Below are positions 5,491-6,511 of a stretch of 6,511 bases of DNA, in pieces. A program made the translations under genes and the position numbers. A model generated the notes under the pieces. That model did not search any database. It saw nothing but the letters and a program-made list of their open reading frames with translations, and was not told the DNA's origin. Source of the DNA: Clostridia bacterium (GTDB taxonomy: Bacteria; Bacillota; Clostridia; Oscillospirales; Acutalibacteraceae); the NCBI GenBank assembly GCA_900766945.1, contig CAAFXD010000233.1, positions 1 through 6,511 on the forward strand, in the 5' to 3' direction. Positions within the stretch are counted from its first letter, which is position 1. Each line of letters begins with the position of its first letter.

Positions 5491-6511
5491 ATGAAGCGCG
5501 TATTGGTTCGCAAGGTACTGTGCATACTGGCGGTATTTGCGGTAATTTGCAGTGTATTTGTACCCGTGTCGGCTGAGGACGCGGCGGTTTCCGCGGCATA
5601 CACGGCGCTGAAAAATCCGGCAGGGGAGTTGATTGCCGTCTCCAAATACGGCGACACCGAAAATTTCCCCGAACAGTCTTTGGAGGGCTTGCTTGCCGCC
5701 GCCGAGGCGGGCGCGGATATGGTGTATGTTACCGTTCGTAAAACCGCAGACGGGTATTTGGTATTGATGGCGGATGAAAATTTGTCGAGAATGTGTGTGG
5801 ACGCTTTGGGCAATGTAGTCGATAAAGCGGTGGTCGATGTCGGCTACCACGAACTGTCCGAATACCATTTGCGAAACAGCACGGGCAGTCTGCACGAAAA
5901 GATTACCGACAGCACGGTGCCCACGCTTGTCGAGACCGCAAAGGCGCTTTCCGGAAAGGCGTTGCTTTTGGTTGCGGGCGGCTGGGAATTCCGCGACGAA
6001 ATCTACGATGCTTTGAGCGCGGAAAACCTTTTAAACAGTGTCGTTTTGCTTGCGGACGGCGATAAAAAGGAAGTTAAAAACTGGATTTCCGAAAAACCGA
6101 CAATGCCGTTGGTGCTTTCCGCATACCACGGGAATGTGGTGTTCAGTGCAAAATCCGTGGCGTCGAAGACTTTAAGCGGCGGCGCGGTGGGCACTCTGCT
6201 TTCCTCCTCGAATCCGTACGGTGTAGTGTACGGCAATTCCGTGCTGAAAGAATTTATCGGGAAAGGCCGAGCCGCGATTGATATGACTGACCCGGCGCTT
6301 TGCGGCAAGCGCGAGGATAATGCCATCGGCTGGAACGATGTGACCGCACGCGGATATAGCATCATTATCACCGATAATATTACAGAACTTTGCGAATCCC
6401 GTGCGCGCGTGGTTCAGCAAAAGGAACGGCTGTCTGCCGCATTGGAAGCGGCGCAGGCGGTGGATGTCACGCTTTGCAGTACGCAGTCGGCGAATGCGCT
6501 CAAAGACGCGA
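5491..6511 (+). CDS. Secreted degenerate glycerophosphodiester phosphodiesterase-like protein (3' end outside window)
   Basis: 340 codons are visible and the frame is still open at the window edge. Residues 1-28 are a signal peptide: KRVLVRK, a hydrophobic core, then V26-S27-A28 before ED. The start has AAAGGAGGG 5 bases upstream. Residues 46-300 follow the GDPD TIM-barrel pattern: LIAV..., FPEQSLEGLLAAAEAGAD, V78-Y-V-T-V, TADGYLVLMAD, VPTLVETAKAL and, at the end, G288-YSIIITDN. The catalytic signature is degraded: the HRG His-Arg is missing (VSKYG), ExD is Y79/T81, the second His (MHD) is A94, and the IEIK Glu is A162. Only the Glu of the PENT-like motif (E61) remains. The frame is intact with normal signals, so this looks like a maintained pseudoenzyme rather than a pseudogene. 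From about residue 308 (ERLSAALEAAQAV) a helical FIVAR-like surface repeat may begin. Function unknown; perhaps binding of glycerophosphate polymers at the cell surface. Confidence 0.85.
   Translation, partial: MKRVLVRKVLCILAVFAVICSVFVPVSAEDAAVSAAYTALKNPAGELIAVSKYGDTENFPEQSLEGLLAAAEAGADMVYVTVRKTADGYLVLMADENLSRMCVDALGNVVDKAVVDVGYHELSEYHLRNSTGSLHEKITDSTVPTLVETAKALSGKALLLVAGGWEFRDEIYDALSAENLLNSVVLLADGDKKEVKNWISEKPTMPLVLSAYHGNVVFSAKSVASKTLSGGAVGTLLSSSNPYGVVYGNSVLKEFIGKGRAAIDMTDPALCGKREDNAIGWNDVTARGYSIIITDNITELCESRARVVQQKERLSAALEAAQAVDVTLCSTQSANALKDA

Noticed and set aside
5431..5895. Minus-strand ORFs of 154 and 112 codons opposite the GDPD-like gene
   Set aside because: The plus-strand frame has a promoter, ribosome site, signal peptide and GDPD pattern. 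The reverse frames show none of these.
6003..6420. Minus-strand ORFs of 122 and 82 codons at the window end
   Set aside because: Shadows of the GDPD-like coding frame without ribosome sites or recognisable domains.

Overview
The window looks like chromosomal DNA of a gut-type clostridial Firmicute, most likely Oscillospiraceae/Ruminococcaceae-like. This is inferred from DnaD and DnaI-type helicase-loading genes, an nth-dnaD neighbourhood like that of Bacillus, AGGAGG-type ribosome sites, intermediate base composition, and short palindromic repeats of a style common in gut Clostridia. No species can be named from the sequence alone.

Positions 1-254 hold no convincing gene. They contain a cluster of three different palindromic intergenic repeats (1-73, about 80-100 and 111-202). 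From 255 to 2214, on the minus strand, is a pyrB - flavoprotein - trxA unit. It starts at a candidate promoter (2238-2266) and combines pyrimidine synthesis with redox proteins. Its PyrB carries an unusual C-terminal four-cysteine zinc module like the tail of PyrI, without the nucleotide-binding allosteric domain.

A strong minus-strand terminator (2278-2310) separates this unit from an upstream minus-strand operon running from 5221 to 2316: a small XRE-type regulator, nth (endonuclease III), dnaD and dnaI/dnaC (helicase loader). The genes overlap (ATGA) or lie 12-33 bases apart, so base-excision repair and replication initiation are probably co-transcribed. A good promoter (5280-5309) precedes the regulator, with an inverted repeat in its leader that may be an autoregulatory operator.

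The 269-base AT-rich intergenic region (5222-5490) is divergent. On the plus side an extended -10 promoter (5423-5451) drives a secreted protein that runs off the window end (5491-6511). It has a glycerophosphodiester phosphodiesterase fold pattern, but nearly all catalytic and metal-binding residues are replaced, so it is probably a secreted pseudoenzyme.

No rRNA, tRNA, CRISPR array, transposase or phage gene was seen. The most notable points are the PyrB-zinc-domain fusion and the degenerate GDPD protein. No wholly new multi-gene system is evident.
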